Origin: Companilactobacillus keshanensis | GTDB lineage: Bacteria; Bacillota; Bacilli; Lactobacillales; Lactobacillaceae | Length of the DNA stretch: 64,000 nucleotides | NCBI RefSeq assembly: GCF_003946205.1 | Contig: NZ_RHOS01000006.1 | Coordinates: 1 to 64,000, forward strand | Direction of reading: 5' to 3' | Shown: piece by piece, positions 46,157 to 57,068 of the stretch | Numbering within the stretch: position 1 is the stretch's first letter | Layout of the letters: each line of letters starts with the position of its first letter | The notes under the pieces: generated by a model | What the model saw: only the letters and a program-made list of their open reading frames with translations | The model's database searches: none | Told to the model about the DNA's origin: nothing | Position numbers and translations under genes: made by a program

Positions 46157-47131
46157 TTATTCAACTTTAGCCACCAAAGTTTCTGGATCAAAGTCACTAG
46201 TGAATTCCGCTAAATGCACCAAATTACGCAAGTAATCATGTGTTGTAGCTTCATAATGATTCTTCAATCCTAACTCGTAGATATAACCGTTAATGTAGTC
46301 AACTTCAGTTGGACGATGTTTAGACATGTCCTGATACATAGATGGATAATGCAATGGCATCCCCTTAGTAGACGCAACTTGAATGGCTTTCCATTCCTGT
46401 TCACGAGTATTCAGCAACGTAATTCCTGCTCTTTCACAAACATCAAAGGCCTCATTGATCAATTGTTTACTCAAGGCTTCTGTTGTGGGTGCCTGAATAA
46501 ACTCGCCCATTTTTATACCAAACATGGTACATAGTGTGTTGCAGACAGAATTCAAAATAACTTTAGCCATCAGTGTTCCTTGAAAATTAGTTGTGATCTC
46601 TGGATTTAGATTGGCTTTAGTAAAATCATCAGCAATCTGTTGAGTCATTTCGTCTGGTGTTTCATTTTGATTGACCAGTTTCATACTTCCGGCACCAGAT
46701 GGTCCCATGAAATCAACATCTCCGGGTCCATTCAGAACGGTAGCAATCATGGCAGTTCCACTGATAACCTTATCTTCAGCAAAGTATTGATCAAGTTTTT
46801 CAATGTGACCCATTCCGTTCATTGGCGCTACAACATACTGTTTTTTTGTAAATAAATGTCCGGCACGTTTTAGAGCATTTTCAAGTTGCATCTGCTTAAC
46901 AAAGACGATCCAAACATCTGGATCTCCTGAATAATCTTCTGGCGATGAAATGTTGATTGGTATTAAATGCTTGTTTTCACCATCCCTAGATACAAAGACA
47001 CCGTTTTGTTTTGTTACAGCTTCAATTTGTTTATCCCAAATATCGACAAAATCAACTGAAAATCCCGCCTCTTGTAACAGTACTCCATATCTCAAACCCA
47101 TGGCTCCTGCACCTAATACTGCATATTTCAT
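46157..47131 (-). CDS. 2-dehydropantoate 2-reductase family protein (PanE/ApbA-like)
   Basis: A 324-residue NADPH-dependent ketoacid reductase. The Rossmann GAGAMGLRYGVLL (GxGxxG) is at residues ~7-19; the C-terminal ApbA_C domain has the catalytic Lys in LMAKVILNSVCNTL (~residue 188) and a conserved HYPSMYQDM near residue 265. Lactobacillus genomes often have several paralogues of PanE, some acting on branched-chain 2-ketoacids, so the substrate is not fixed. It is transcribed alone; no pan genes are nearby. Confidence 0.85.
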   Translation of the reverse strand: MKYAVLGAGAMGLRYGVLLQEAGFSVDFVDIWDKQIEAVTKQNGVFVSRDGENKHLIPINISSPEDYSGDPDVWIVFVKQMQLENALKRAGHLFTKKQYVVAPMNGMGHIEKLDQYFAEDKVISGTAMIATVLNGPGDVDFMGPSGAGSMKLVNQNETPDEMTQQIADDFTKANLNPEITTNFQGTLMAKVILNSVCNTLCTMFGIKMGEFIQAPTTEALSKQLINEAFDVCERAGITLLNTREQEWKAIQVASTKGMPLHYPSMYQDMSKHRPTEVDYINGYIYELGLKNHYEATTHDYLRNLVHLAEFTSDFDPETLVAKVE

Positions 47132-47242
47132 AAATGACTGCCTCCAAATTATATGTTGTTAAGCATTATTAGATACTTTTTAATAAATGTCAAGTCATTA
47201 TAATAAATACATCGATGGTATCTTAATAATAACAATTAAAAA

Positions 47243-47920
47243 TTAAAACAATCCTAGTAAGAATACTGCAAGTATTGGAACGGCTAGTGACGGTAAAAGA
47301 TTCAAGACACTAATTTTCTTTATCTCTAGCAATCCCAAACCAGATGCTAAAATTAAGATTCCACCAACTATCGTCAACTCATTGATCATATTTGTATTTA
47401 AAGCACTTTGGAAAAATAAGGCAATCATGTAAATGCTACCTTGCCAAACCAAAACAGCAACTGCTGCAAAGGCTATTCCCAGTCCAAAGGTCGATGCTAA
47501 AACGATTGAAGTGATCCCATCTAACATTCCATTAGTAAATAAGAAAGTGTAATCGTGCTTCAAGGCAGCTTCGATTGGGCCAAGGATCGACAATGAACCA
47601 ATACAGTACAGTAAAATGGCTGTAGCCAATCCTTCCGCCAAGTTACCACCAGAAAATCTTCCAACTAGCTTGTCGAATCTAGTCTGAAGATCGACCCACT
47701 GACCAAATAAACCGCCAACAGCTAAGCTAACAATAAATAAAACTGGATAGTGACTCTTAGGCATGTGCTGTATCACGGCATTGATCCCAATTACCATGGC
47801 CGCCAATCCTAGTCCCTGTGTCAAAATTTTCTGAAATTCTGGTTTCATACCTTTGTGTAAAAATCTACCAATAACACTGCCAATAAGTATCATCGACACA
47901 TTAAAAATTGTTCCAATCAT
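47243..47920 (-). CDS. DUF554 family membrane protein (first copy)
   Basis: A polytopic membrane protein of 225 residues, ~6 predicted helices, matching the DUF554/YdfK family (GLGLAAMVIGINA, VSLAVGGLFGQW, LGLLEIKKISVLNLLPSL). Its substrate and role are unknown. The ATG at 47920 was chosen since GGGGGA lies 7 bases upstream; the frame runs five codons more. A near-identical paralogue lies ~100 bases upstream at 48022, so this is a tandem duplication. Confidence 0.85.
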   Translation of the reverse strand: MIGTIFNVSMILIGSVIGRFLHKGMKPEFQKILTQGLGLAAMVIGINAVIQHMPKSHYPVLFIVSLAVGGLFGQWVDLQTRFDKLVGRFSGGNLAEGLATAILLYCIGSLSILGPIEAALKHDYTFLFTNGMLDGITSIVLASTFGLGIAFAAVAVLVWQGSIYMIALFFQSALNTNMINELTIVGGILILASGLGLLEIKKISVLNLLPSLAVPILAVFLLGLF

Positions 47921-48021
47921 ATTTATGTCCCCCATAATTAAATATGACTAATATAAACTCTAATGTTACTAGAGGGTCAATAAAAGATTAAAAAAATCTC
48001 ATTGATTTTTGTCAACGAGAT

Positions 48022-48699
48022 TTAAAATAATTGCATGATTGATACTACTACGATTGGTACGATCAATGCTGGTAATAAATTAACTACATTAATTTTCTTT
48101 ATTTCTAGTAATCCTAGCCCTGAAGCAATTATTAGGATCCCCCCAACAATTGTTAATTCTGTGATCATATCCTGATTGATCGAGTTCTGAAGTAACAACG
48201 CAATTCCATAAATGCTACCTTGCCAGACAAATACTGCTACGGCCGAAAAAGCTATTCCAATACCAAAGGTCGACGCCAAAACTACTGAAGTGATCCCATC
48301 CAAGATTCCATTAGTCAGTAAAAACGTCATATCATGTTGCAATGCCTCTTGTATTGGACCAAGGATAGATAATGAACCGATGCAATATAACAGAATTGCT
48401 GTAGCCAATCCTTCCGCCAAATTCCCACTAGAGAATTTACCAACGAAGTCGTCAAATCGCTTTTGTAAATTGATCCACTCACCGATCAATCCTCCGACTG
48501 ACAAACTAACAATAAACAAAACAGGATAGTGACTCTTAGGCATATACTCCACTACAGCGTTGATTCCAATTGCCATTGCTGATAGTCCTAGCCCCTGTGT
48601 CAAAATACGTTGATATTCCAATTTGATACCATTATGGAATAATTTACCTAAAATACTGCCGCCAATAATCATTGCTACATTAAATAGTGTCCCAATCAT
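48022..48699 (-). CDS. DUF554 family membrane protein (second copy)
   Basis: A 225-residue paralogue of the 47243 product with the same length and helix pattern (MIGTLFNVAM, GLGLSAMAIGINA, VSLSVGGLIGEW, GLLEIKKINVVNLLPAL). The frame continues 28 codons upstream, but the ribosome site GGGAG with a 7-base spacer decides for the ATG at 48699, which gives the same length as its paralogue. It follows the MerR gene by about 95 bases and may be its target. Confidence 0.85.
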   Translation of the reverse strand: MIGTLFNVAMIIGGSILGKLFHNGIKLEYQRILTQGLGLSAMAIGINAVVEYMPKSHYPVLFIVSLSVGGLIGEWINLQKRFDDFVGKFSSGNLAEGLATAILLYCIGSLSILGPIQEALQHDMTFLLTNGILDGITSVVLASTFGIGIAFSAVAVFVWQGSIYGIALLLQNSINQDMITELTIVGGILIIASGLGLLEIKKINVVNLLPALIVPIVVVSIMQLF

Positions 48700-48793
48700 T
48701 ATTATTCTCCCTCTTATGTAAGCGATTACACTACCTACAATAATAAACTCTCCAGTAACTATAGGGTCAATGGGATTGAGCAAATTTTAGAAT

Positions 48794-49603
48794 TTATCTG
48801 ACTGGTAATCTAATTTCCGTCACATATTTATCAAAGTCATTCGTAATACCATAATCAATTAAAGTAATCTCGATTGCATCGTCAATGATCGTGAGCAAAT
48901 GATCCTGACAATATTTGATCAATTGACGATAAGAATCTACTGAATTCTCGTGTGTCCCATGAAACCTGATCCGCAAATATGAACCTGCTGATAAAAGCGA
49001 CGTTGCTTCTCTTTCATCACCAGACTCCAAAATCATCAGAATACCGCTATATTGATCGAACTTATTAGCTAATATATTTTTTTTGCTCAATGATAGTGCG
49101 ATCTTGCCAAGAAATATCGCCTGATCCAAACCATATTTTCTTCGCAAAGCAGTCAGAGGGACTTCAATATCTTCACTTAACTGATAATCTCTTCTCAAAT
49201 AGACGATAGGTGTTTCAGGTAAATTCAAATATTCTATTTTACCAAGAACTGAATCCTTAGCATCACGAACTTGTTTCAAACGTGAAGTTATTCGACCGTT
49301 GACGGCTTGAAGTGTCTTCATTTGTTGTTCTACCTCAATTTGTTGCTTCTCCAAAAGATTTTCTAAGGTAGATATATCACGAGCATCAAAAAAATTCTTG
49401 ATATCAGATATCGGAACATCAAGCGCACGCAAATATTTGATCACATTCAGGCGCTCAAATTCCTCGGTTGAGTAATAACGGTAATGTGATTCTGGATCAA
49501 CTCTAGCCGGCTTCAAAATACCGACTTCATCGTAATATCTTAAAGTTGGTATTTTAATGTCATATAATTTCGATAATTGTCCGATAGTAAATAATTGATC
49601 CAT
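48794..49603 (-). CDS. MerR family transcriptional regulator with an effector-binding domain
   Basis: A 269-residue regulator. The N-terminal MerR winged helix reads FTIGQLSKLYDIKIPTLRYYDEVGIL, followed by the Y-type helix, a coiled dimerisation helix (~residues 80-115), and a C-terminal GyrI/BltR-like effector domain (~residues 120-269). Such proteins activate drug-efflux or stress genes on ligand binding. The ATG at 49603 was chosen (GAGGAAAA upstream); the longer frame has no support. It lies just upstream of the two DUF554 genes, which may be its regulon (inference). Confidence 0.85.
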   Translation of the reverse strand: MDQLFTIGQLSKLYDIKIPTLRYYDEVGILKPARVDPESHYRYYSTEEFERLNVIKYLRALDVPISDIKNFFDARDISTLENLLEKQQIEVEQQMKTLQAVNGRITSRLKQVRDAKDSVLGKIEYLNLPETPIVYLRRDYQLSEDIEVPLTALRRKYGLDQAIFLGKIALSLSKKNILANKFDQYSGILMILESGDEREATSLLSAGSYLRIRFHGTHENSVDSYRQLIKYCQDHLLTIIDDAIEITLIDYGITNDFDKYVTEIRLPVR

Positions 49604-49642
49604 TAATATTTTCCTCAAACGTTTTTCTTTAATTTTAGCATA

Positions 49643-49682
49643 AAAAATAACCATCCCTGTGTTGGTGTAGGGATGGTTATTA
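49643..49682 (-). terminator. Terminator of the groES-groEL operon
   Basis: A 13-bp stem AATAACCATCCCT/AGGGATGGTTATT with T residues on the minus strand side, about 140 bases past the groEL stop. Confidence 0.85.
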
Positions 49683-49820
49683 GTTGTCTAATTAATGGTT
49701 TTATTTTTGAAACTTATTCTAGTTCTTATTCTTAAATCAAGTGGAGATATAATGAGGTGTTCCAGACTGGTTATCCGAAACTAGTTCCACAAAGCAACTT
49801 CCTGCGCTCTGTTTCACTCT

Positions 49821-51464
<1,644 letters not shown>

Positions 51465-51504
51465 TCACACTCCAATTATCATTTAAAATTCTATATAATG
51501 TTTA

Positions 51505-51789
51505 TTATTCAACGATTGCCATGACATCTTTTTCATGAAGGATTAAATATTCATTGTCATCGTATTTAACGTTTGAACCAGCATACTTATCAAAGAGAAT
51601 CTTGTCGCCAACTTTAATACTCATTGGTAACTTCTTTCCATCTTCTGTTACGGCTCCTGCACCTACAGCAACTACCTCTGCTGTTTGTGGCTTTTCTTTA
51701 GCGTTGTTAGCTAAAACAATGCCGCCAACTGTCTTCTCTTCTTCTTTATCGACTGTTACAATAACTCTGTCTCCAAGTGGTTTTAACAA
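51505..51789 (-). CDS. groS: Co-chaperonin GroES (10 kDa)
   Basis: The heptameric lid of GroEL, 94 residues. The family start [10 protein letters not shown], the mobile loop near residues 18-30 ([11 protein letters not shown]) and the end [15 protein letters not shown] are standard. It starts with TTG, preceded by GGAGGG with a suitable spacer. The heat-shock operator CIRCE lies 34 bases upstream. Confidence 0.97.
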   Translation of the reverse strand: MLKPLGDRVIVTVDKEEEKTVGGIVLANNAKEKPQTAEVVAVGAGAVTEDGKKLPMSIKVGDKILFDKYAGSNVKYDDNEYLILHEKDVMAIVE

Positions 51790-51822
51790 TTTGAATCCCT
51801 CCGATGATTAAATTTTTAAACT

Positions 51823-51849
51823 TTAGCACTCGAACTTGTCTTGTGCTAA
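51823..51849. promoter_or_regulatory. CIRCE operator (HrcA-binding site)
   Basis: TTAGCACTC, nine bases, TTGTGCTAA: the known CIRCE inverted repeat with the first arm perfect and two mismatches at the inner end of the second arm (consensus GAGTGCTAA). It is placed directly upstream of groES, as expected for HrcA control of the chaperonin operon. Confidence 0.85.
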
Positions 51850-51920
51850 TCACATGTTTAATATTAACATTTTCTTGTGAACATGCAAGTATTTACCTTC
51901 AAAAAAATTAAGGAGAACCT

Positions 51921-52550
51921 ATGACTTATTTCAAAAATCAATTCACGACCCTCTTGATTTACATCCTCTTACTTTTTACAGGATCTGTCCTGACCATGCT
52001 TAAAGTAACCGGTTCCAGCTATTTCATCATTTTAACTATTGCTGCTATTATTGCTACTGGATTAATGGTTTATCTAACCCAAAAAAGCTCCCAAAATAAT
52101 ATTGAAGAACAAACTAGTACATCTGACAAAATCAAATGGATTGTTATTGGTACCGTCGGAGCTCTTGCTATTCAAATCGGGATAAGCTTAATAGAAGAAC
52201 TAGTCTTGCATCACAGTATAGCTTCGGCTAATACTGCGCAATTATTAACACTAGTTACCGCTTATCCTTATTATTTCATCTACGTTTTGATCTGCGCACC
52301 GATAATGGAAGAGATCGTCTTTAGACGTTTATTCTTCTCAAATTTGATCACACTGACTAACGTTTATTGGGCTGCTATTATCTCTGCCGCCTTCTTTGCT
52401 TTTATGCATCAAGACACTCGGTTTGCTGTATATGTAGGAATGGGATTGTGGTTTGCTTTCGTCTACTACAAATCAAAGAACATCTATATTAGTGCCGCCA
52501 GTCATTTGATCATGAATACAATTGTTGTTATTGCCAGTTTCTTTATGTGA
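51921..52550 (+). CDS. CPBP family intramembrane metalloprotease
   Basis: A polytopic protein of 209 residues of the CPBP/CAAX-protease type. The conserved glutamates and Arg lie in MEEIVFRRLFF (~residue 130), the first catalytic His in FAFMHQD (~residue 161) and the second in SHLIMNT (~residue 196). Around six membrane helices are predicted. In lactic acid bacteria relatives serve bacteriocin self-immunity or maturation, but no bacteriocin genes are nearby. A ribosome site AAGGAG precedes the ATG. Confidence 0.85.
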   Translation: MTYFKNQFTTLLIYILLLFTGSVLTMLKVTGSSYFIILTIAAIIATGLMVYLTQKSSQNNIEEQTSTSDKIKWIVIGTVGALAIQIGISLIEELVLHHSIASANTAQLLTLVTAYPYYFIYVLICAPIMEEIVFRRLFFSNLITLTNVYWAAIISAAFFAFMHQDTRFAVYVGMGLWFAFVYYKSKNIYISAASHLIMNTIVVIASFFM

Positions 52551-52596
52551 TGATTGAATTATAATTAAACCAATTATGTTTTAGAAAGGTAAACTT

Positions 52597-52983
52597 ATGG
52601 GATATACAATTGGCGATGCTGCCAAAAGAACTGGTATGAGCTCTTATACACTCAGGTATTATGATAAAAAGGGACTACTACCCTTTGTTGATCGTGATGC
52701 TAATGGTCGCCGCCACTTTAAAGAACACGACTTTGAATTTTTACAAACGATCAACTGTTTAAAAAATACTGGCATGAGCCTCAAAGAAATCAAGCAATTT
52801 ATTGAATTGTGTCAAAAAGGTGATTGTACCCTTGAGGAACGGCTAGATTTTTTTAACAAGCATCGAAAAGATGTTGAAAAACAGCTCGAAGAAGTTAAAG
52901 GCTACTTAGATATGGTCGATCACAAAATAGATTACTACACTAGAGCCTGCGACGCTGGCACTGAAGATGGCATAGAATGCTAA
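52597..52983 (+). CDS. MerR family transcriptional regulator
   Basis: A short MerR protein, 128 residues. The winged helix is clear (TIGDAAKRTGMSSYTLRYYDKKGLLPF), followed by the wing and a dimerisation helix (LDFFNKHRKDVEKQLEEVKGYLDM). Cys residues at CQKGDC and near the C terminus (CDAGTEDGIEC) could sense a thiol or metal, but the pattern is not a recognised one. It is 46 bases downstream of the CPBP protease gene and may be co-transcribed. It ends at a terminator. Confidence 0.88.
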   Translation: MGYTIGDAAKRTGMSSYTLRYYDKKGLLPFVDRDANGRRHFKEHDFEFLQTINCLKNTGMSLKEIKQFIELCQKGDCTLEERLDFFNKHRKDVEKQLEEVKGYLDMVDHKIDYYTRACDAGTEDGIEC

Positions 52984-53017
52984 AAGAGATCCCCAATTCT
53001 TGGGAATCTCTTTTTTT
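52983..53017 (+). terminator. Terminator after the MerR gene
   Basis: AAAGAGATCCCC pairs with GGGAATCTCTTT (one mismatch) and is followed by seven T residues. Confidence 0.88.
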
Positions 53018-53067
53018 ACGATCCAATAATAAATATTGGACTAGATTTTAAGTCAATAATTTCAACA

Positions 53068-53091
53068 AAAAAAGCCTGCCCAAAGGCACAC
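53068..53091 (-). terminator. Terminator after the symporter gene
   Basis: On the minus strand GCCTTTGGGCAGGC forms a short hairpin followed by TTTTTTT, directly after the stop at 53093. Confidence 0.6.
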
Positions 53092-53092
53092 T

Positions 53093-54373
53093 TTAATCTC
53101 CACGTTTATAACTAGCAACATATTTCTTTCGCTGATCATCATCAAACTCATTTTCACTCTTAGCGATAATAATTGTAGCTAGTGAATTACCGACAACGTT
53201 GACGGCAGTACGTCCCATATCGACTAGACGATCGATACCGGCGATAAATGTTAACCCCTGCATTGGTACACCAATTGTTGAAACAGTGGCTAACAATACA
53301 ACGAATGAGGCTCCTGGAACACCTGCCATACCTTTAGACGTCAGCATCAAAACAACGATCAGTGTGATCTGTTGTCCGATCGATAGGTCAATATGGTAAG
53401 CCTGAGCCAAGAACAAGGCAGCTAACGATTGATATATTGCTGAACCATCAAGGTTAAAGGTATATCCGGTTGGTATAACAAATGAAACTATACCTTTACT
53501 TGCCCCATAATCCTGCATTTTTTCCATCATCTTAGGTAATGCAGCTTCCGAACTGGCAGTTGTAAAGGCCAAGACGAATTCATTTTCAATAATTCTGAAT
53601 AATTCAAAGAAGTTTACATGGAAAATCCGACCAACAATATACATAACAACGAAAACAAAGAAAGCCATTGTTGCATAAGCGATCAGAATAAATAATGCCA
53701 GTGGTTTGAGAGATTCAAATCCCATTTCACCCACAGTAACACCGATCAGAGCACAAACACCGATTGGAGCAGTACGCATAACCCAGTTTGTTACTTTAAA
53801 CATAACATTTGCTACAGCATTCAGCAGATCAGTAATGATCTTACCTTGTTTACCAAGTGATGCCGTTCCTAGTCCAAATAGGACTGAGAAGAAGATAACT
53901 GGCAACATGTCCCCTTTACCCATAGCAGCAAAGATATTTGTTGGAATGATCCCCATCAAAACTGACCAGACGCCTGAATGTTTAGCGCTTGAAGCAGAGG
54001 CCGTATATTGCGAAATACTTGAACCTTTTAAATCATTGATGTTGATATAAGTACCTGGATGTGTGACATTAGCAACCAAAATACCAATAATAATAGCTAG
54101 CGTCGTCATAACCTCAAAGTAAATCAAAGTTTTCAGACCGATACGACCTAGCTTTCTAATGTCACCCATATTGGCAATTCCGACGGTCAAACATGAGATA
54201 ACAATAGGCAAAACAATCATTTGGATTAATGAAATGAACATTGTACCAATGTTTTGCATGACTGTTATAGCAGCCTTATTGTGATAAAAGATCTGCCCTA
54301 AAATTATACCTAGAACTAGGCCGATAATAATTTGCCAGCCTAAACTAAGTCGAAAAAACTTTTGCTTTTGCAA
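53093..54373 (-). CDS. Dicarboxylate/amino acid:cation symporter
   Basis: A DAACS-family transporter of 426 residues with eight helices and two re-entrant loops. Typical motifs: the Ser-rich re-entrant loop FTTASSEAALP (~residue 270), GYTFNLDGSAIYQ (~residue 303) with the NMDGT-like substrate motif, and SKGMAGVPGASFVVL (~residue 347). The likely substrates are glutamate, aspartate or C4-dicarboxylates, using Na+ or H+. The exact substrate is not fixed. It is transcribed alone. Confidence 0.92.
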   Translation of the reverse strand: MQKQKFFRLSLGWQIIIGLVLGIILGQIFYHNKAAITVMQNIGTMFISLIQMIVLPIVISCLTVGIANMGDIRKLGRIGLKTLIYFEVMTTLAIIIGILVANVTHPGTYININDLKGSSISQYTASASSAKHSGVWSVLMGIIPTNIFAAMGKGDMLPVIFFSVLFGLGTASLGKQGKIITDLLNAVANVMFKVTNWVMRTAPIGVCALIGVTVGEMGFESLKPLALFILIAYATMAFFVFVVMYIVGRIFHVNFFELFRIIENEFVLAFTTASSEAALPKMMEKMQDYGASKGIVSFVIPTGYTFNLDGSAIYQSLAALFLAQAYHIDLSIGQQITLIVVLMLTSKGMAGVPGASFVVLLATVSTIGVPMQGLTFIAGIDRLVDMGRTAVNVVGNSLATIIIAKSENEFDDDQRKKYVASYKRGD

Positions 54374-54430
54374 TTTAGAAGCCCCCTTAAAAGCGTCGAG
54401 TTATATTATAGCAGATTATTTCTAATCAAA

Positions 54431-55243
54431 TTAAATTTTTTTAATGGATTTTGAGAATTTTTCAAATTGATCGTGCCAATCCGTTGGTTTGTCAGTAAAT
54501 AAATTATGCCCGGAGTCATTCAAAACTGTTATTTGAATTTCATTTGCTGGATTTAAAAGTGCAAGTTGATCTCTGTAACCGACTATTTGGTCATTTTTTC
54601 CTAAAAGGATCGTCACGTCAGTCTTGTTTGAACTAAGATCTGCTATTAACTGTTTTTCAAATGAAAAACTGTAATTGTGACTAGCTTTTATCTGATTCCA
54701 AAATGCAAGATCGTATTTCTTAGCACCAGGAATTATCGATTTATTATAGTTATCCCAGGCCATTGAATTGATCAACACATTCATATCAAGAAATTTTTGA
54801 TAGTTAGGATCAGTTGTTTCTAACCTCTCTTGAAAAATATTCTTATGAGAACTGACATCACGGTTCTCTTTGTCAGCATGGATCACCGGACAGGTAATGA
54901 AGGATGATTTAATTTTTGAGCCAAGTTTATCGAGCAGCCCTAGACAAATATAACCGCCATAAGAGTGTCCACAGACAGCAATTTTTTGATCCCCCGTAAT
55001 TTGATCAATAAATTTGATGACTAATTTTAAGACATCGTCTGAATTGTGTATTAAGGATACATCTTGTGAGTCCCCCATTCCTGGGAGGTCAAGATAAATC
55101 CTTTTGATACCTGTCGTCATAAGTGGCTCATAGTTTTCAATCATACTGGTTGAATCCTGACTCATACCATGAAAGAAATAAACTGGAAAACCAGTTCCAA
55201 CGATTTCATAATTCAACTGTGTATTGTTTATAGTAATTTTCAT
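54431..55243 (-). CDS. Alpha/beta hydrolase
   Basis: A 270-residue cytoplasmic alpha/beta-hydrolase. The oxyanion HGMSQDS motif is near residue 25, the nucleophile elbow GHSYGG near residue 97, the acid Asp near ILLGKNDQIVG (~residue 220) and the catalytic His in LNDSGHNLF (~residue 247). Nothing shows the substrate; esterase, peptidase or lactonase roles are possible. A ribosome site AGGAAG precedes the ATG. It stands between the symporter and manA, separated from manA by a terminator. Confidence 0.85.
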   Translation of the reverse strand: MKITINNTQLNYEIVGTGFPVYFFHGMSQDSTSMIENYEPLMTTGIKRIYLDLPGMGDSQDVSLIHNSDDVLKLVIKFIDQITGDQKIAVCGHSYGGYICLGLLDKLGSKIKSSFITCPVIHADKENRDVSSHKNIFQERLETTDPNYQKFLDMNVLINSMAWDNYNKSIIPGAKKYDLAFWNQIKASHNYSFSFEKQLIADLSSNKTDVTILLGKNDQIVGYRDQLALLNPANEIQITVLNDSGHNLFTDKPTDWHDQFEKFSKSIKKI

Positions 55244-55257
55244 ATTTTGCTTCCTAA

Positions 55258-55297
55258 CAAAAAAATGAGGTTGGAATTTTCATCCCAATCTCATAAG
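55258..55297 (-). terminator. Terminator after manA
   Basis: ATGAGATTGGGATG pairs with TTCCAACCTCAT (imperfect) and is followed on the minus strand by seven T residues, just past the manA stop. Confidence 0.75.
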
Positions 55298-55300
55298 AAT

Positions 55301-56263
55301 TTATTTTTCACCAGATTCAGAGGCAATTATATCAAGACTTCCATCAAGTGTCCATTCGTCAACTGTTGCAGGAACAATCAAGTGAACACCCTTCTTTAAG
55401 CCATAATCCTTGCCTTCAATGGTAATTTTACCAGTACCATTGATAACTGAAATCAAAGTATATTTTCCAATATCATGTTTTAAAGTAACAGGTTCTTGTA
55501 CTTCCCAACGATAAACAGCAAAAAATGGTGAGATAGGTGGTTGAACAAAGGTTGTAAATTTGTTCTTACCTTCTGTCTTTGTCTGAATATCTAATTGTGG
55601 ATCCTTATGAGGAACCGTGATCGTATCCTCTGATTGTTGAATATGTAGTTCACGTTTCTTACCAGTACTCTTTTCAACACGGTCATAGTCATACAAACGA
55701 TAAGTTGTATCACTGCTCTGTTGCGTTTCAAGAGCCATAATACCCTTGTTCAAGGCATGAACTGTACCACTAGGAACATAGAAGAAATCACCTGTTTTAA
55801 CAGGGACTTTTCTCAAAAGATCATCCCACTTACCTGATTCGATCATATCAACTAGTTCCGCTTTATTTTTGGCATTATGACCATAAATAAGATAAGAACC
55901 TGGTTCGGCATCAATAATGTACCAGCATTCAGTCTTACCTAATTCATGCTCATGTTTCCATGCATAATCATTATCTGGATGGACTTGGACCGACAAGCTG
56001 GCCTCAGCATCTAAGATCTTTGTTAGCAATGGAAATACTTTGCCCTCTGGATTACCGAATAACTCACCATGATTTTTCCACAGATCATCGATAAATTGTC
56101 CAGCAAATTCTCCATTTTCAACCTCAGAACGACCATGGGGATGCCCCGAAATTGCCCAGCATTCTCCTATATCACCTGCAGGTAAATCGTAATCGAATTT
56201 CTCTAATTTACGACCACCCCACATTTTTTCATGAAAAACAGGTTTTAAAAATAATGGCTCCAC
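55301..56263 (-). CDS. manA: Mannose-6-phosphate isomerase, class I
   Basis: Interconverts mannose 6-phosphate and fructose 6-phosphate; zinc-dependent cupin of 320 residues. Zinc ligands are in SVQVHPDND (~residue 92) and the Glu of KTECWYI; the C-terminal zinc/active site is in FFYVPSGTVHAL (~residue 168). The GTG start at 56263 gives the family start MEPLFLKPVFHEKMWGG and has GGGGGA 7 bases upstream; the longer frame from TTG is unlikely. It lies directly after rex on the minus strand. Confidence 0.94.
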   Translation of the reverse strand: MEPLFLKPVFHEKMWGGRKLEKFDYDLPAGDIGECWAISGHPHGRSEVENGEFAGQFIDDLWKNHGELFGNPEGKVFPLLTKILDAEASLSVQVHPDNDYAWKHEHELGKTECWYIIDAEPGSYLIYGHNAKNKAELVDMIESGKWDDLLRKVPVKTGDFFYVPSGTVHALNKGIMALETQQSSDTTYRLYDYDRVEKSTGKKRELHIQQSEDTITVPHKDPQLDIQTKTEGKNKFTTFVQPPISPFFAVYRWEVQEPVTLKHDIGKYTLISVINGTGKITIEGKDYGLKKGVHLIVPATVDEWTLDGSLDIIASESGEK

Positions 56264-56281
56264 GTTAGAATCCCCCAATTT

Positions 56282-56932
56282 TTAGTCTTCGTTTTCCTCT
56301 AATGACTTATCGCGGTCCAAGAAGAAGATCAAAGTCTGTAATTCGTTTGCCAAATCGACATAATGTACACGAATTGAATTTGGCACGTTAATAATTACCG
56401 GTGTAAAGTTTAAAATCCCCTTTACTCCGGCATCAGCCAAAAGGTTTGCCGTAACTTGTGCTGCATTTGATGAAACTGTTAGAATACATACATCGATCTG
56501 TTGTAAATCTAACTGTTCTTTTATTTCAGAGACATCATAAACAGGCACACCGCTCTTGACTGTACCAACGATCGATTGATCAATATCAAAAGCTGCGGCA
56601 ATTCTTACATTATTTGTTCTAGCAAAGTTATAATTTAATAAGGCATTACCCAAATTACCGACACCGACTAAGGCAACATTAGTCCGTTTGTCTTGATTGA
56701 GTAATTTTTTGAAGAAGGCGACAAGCTCATCTACATCATAACCGTACCCTCTCTTACCTAAAGCTCCCAAGTATGAGAAGTCACGTCTTATCGTAGCGCT
56801 GTCAATTTTGACGCCCTCAGATAATTCTCCTGAGGAAACTTTTTGCGTGCCTTCATCTTTTAAGAACTGGAAATACCTATAATAAATAGGTAACCTTTTA
56901 ATAGTTGCGTTTGGAACTGTTGTTTTTGTCAT
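56282..56932 (-). CDS. rex: Redox-sensing transcriptional repressor Rex
   Basis: Senses the NADH/NAD ratio and represses fermentation and anaerobic genes. About 216 residues. The N-terminal winged helix reads ATIKRLPIYYRYFQFLKDEG, with SATIRRDFSYLGALGKRGYGY as DNA-contact helices; the Rossmann GVGNLGNALLNY (~residue 90) binds NADH. The ATG at 56932 was chosen as the family start; the frame from a TTG upstream is only four codons longer. It is followed by manA. Confidence 0.93.
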   Translation of the reverse strand: MTKTTVPNATIKRLPIYYRYFQFLKDEGTQKVSSGELSEGVKIDSATIRRDFSYLGALGKRGYGYDVDELVAFFKKLLNQDKRTNVALVGVGNLGNALLNYNFARTNNVRIAAAFDIDQSIVGTVKSGVPVYDVSEIKEQLDLQQIDVCILTVSSNAAQVTANLLADAGVKGILNFTPVIINVPNSIRVHYVDLANELQTLIFFLDRDKSLEENED

Positions 56933-57068
56933 ATCTACCACCAATGTGCGTTATTTCACTAATATTTATAGTAAATAAAATTAAGCAAAAACGCAATAGA
57001 TTAAGCCTATAAAGAATTGTTTTTTACAAATAATGATAAAATTGTGAATATGTAAAGGGGTATTTAAC

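Noticed and set aside
56945-57068. Possible Rex-box-like sequence in the rex to ABC-F gap (TTATTTCACT with AGTAAATAA)
   Set aside because: The arms do not match the TTGTGAA/TTCACAA Rex consensus well enough in this AT-rich DNA.
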